Assembly: GCF_000798815.1 (NCBI RefSeq)
Contig: NZ_JTLD01000024.1
Span: forward strand, 1-63,297
Source: Alistipes sp. ZOR0009
GTDB taxonomy: Bacteria > Bacteroidota > Bacteroidia > Bacteroidales > ZOR0009
Reading direction: 5' to 3'
DNA length: 63,297 bases
The position numbers and the translations under genes were made by a program. This document shows positions 63,165 through 63,297 of this stretch, piece after piece. How positions within the stretch are numbered: position 1 is the stretch's first letter; each line of letters opens with the position of its first letter. The notes under the pieces were generated by a model. It worked only from the letters and a program-made list of their open reading frames with translations. It was not told the origin of the DNA and ran no database searches.

Positions 63165-63297
63165 GCATCACCTCCAAACCCCGTCGGATACGTCCCGAAC
63201 CACCCCGGATACGTCCAACGGCGCGTCGACCCGGTTCCGAACCCCGACCGACCACCTCAGAACCCCTCCGACCCGGTTCCGAACCACCCCAGATACG
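63165..63297. repeat. 21-bp periodic array (42-bp superperiod) at the right window edge
   Basis: Units begin at 63186, 63207, 63228, 63249, 63270 and 63291, exactly 21 bp apart. GACCCGGTTCCGAACC recurs at 63228 and 63270, giving a 42-bp superperiod; GGATACGTCC recurs at 63186 and 63207, with AGATACG at 63291. GC-rich and continuing beyond the window. It lies upstream of the 159-residue gene. Confidence 0.93.

Overview
The window looks like chromosomal DNA from a fermentative, anaerobic member of the Bacteroidetes, probably order Bacteroidales. The evidence is the AT-rich intergenic DNA, the TAnnTTTG-type -7 promoter boxes, the near absence of Shine-Dalgarno sequences, the Bacteroidetes-typical families (DUF4301, DUF4954, DUF6261-like, TonB-dependent receptor, GIN-domain lipoprotein) and the acid-kinase fermentation genes. 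I see no rRNA, tRNA, phage, transposase or CRISPR. Species cannot be fixed from the sequence.

Layout. 0-4.8 kb: a 42-bp tandem array, a DUF6261-like gene, about four copies of a 212-bp hairpin-rich repeat, an rnk-like gene, two small membrane or exported proteins and a TonB protein. 5-10.4 kb: acid-kinase block on the minus strand (pta-ackA, then two phosphotransbutyrylase paralogues and butyrate kinase), making ATP from acetyl-CoA and butyryl-CoA. 10.7-24.4 kb: central metabolism and detoxification (FAD/Fe-S 2-hydroxyacid dehydrogenase, MaoC hydratase, FlK-like thioesterase with DUF4301, flavodiiron protein, phosphofructokinase, glmS with DUF4954, class II aldolase). 24.6-29.5 kb: envelope and sugar genes (PagL-like deacylase, GIN lipoprotein, Gate-domain membrane protein, phosphohexomutase, DUF1858). 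29.7-33.8 kb: a metY-metX-hom operon behind a promoter and a SAM-I-type riboswitch. 33.9-37 kb: a His/Cys-rich secreted protein and a TonB receptor with a large His/Asp/Glu insert, probably a metal-uptake pair. 37.4-38.7 kb: an 11-copy 42-bp array followed by a small orphan gene. 39-60.9 kb: mostly single-gene units (C69 dipeptidase, archaeal-type alpha-amylase, Crp/OsmC pair, GNAT, CPBP protease, sulfatase, proC, YggS, AraC with a PEBP protein, aquaporin, collagen-like lipoprotein). 61.1-62.1 kb: four short cysteine-rich double-glycine-leader peptide genes. 62.4-63.3 kb: another orphan gene with a 21/42-bp periodic array upstream.

Two things stand out. First, the four paralogous peptides (51-57 residues, leader ending in GG, core with four cysteines spaced C-x8/9-C-x5-C-x4-C) have nearly identical leaders and diverged cores, and sit in two units preceded by a shared inverted repeat. 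This looks like a RiPP, bacteriocin or secreted-signal family with no visible processing genes nearby. Second, four unrelated-looking tandem arrays share an exact 42-bp (2 x 21) period, and each lies about 110-390 bp upstream of a gene; three of those genes encode small proteins of unknown function. This could be an uncharacterised array-plus-protein arrangement.
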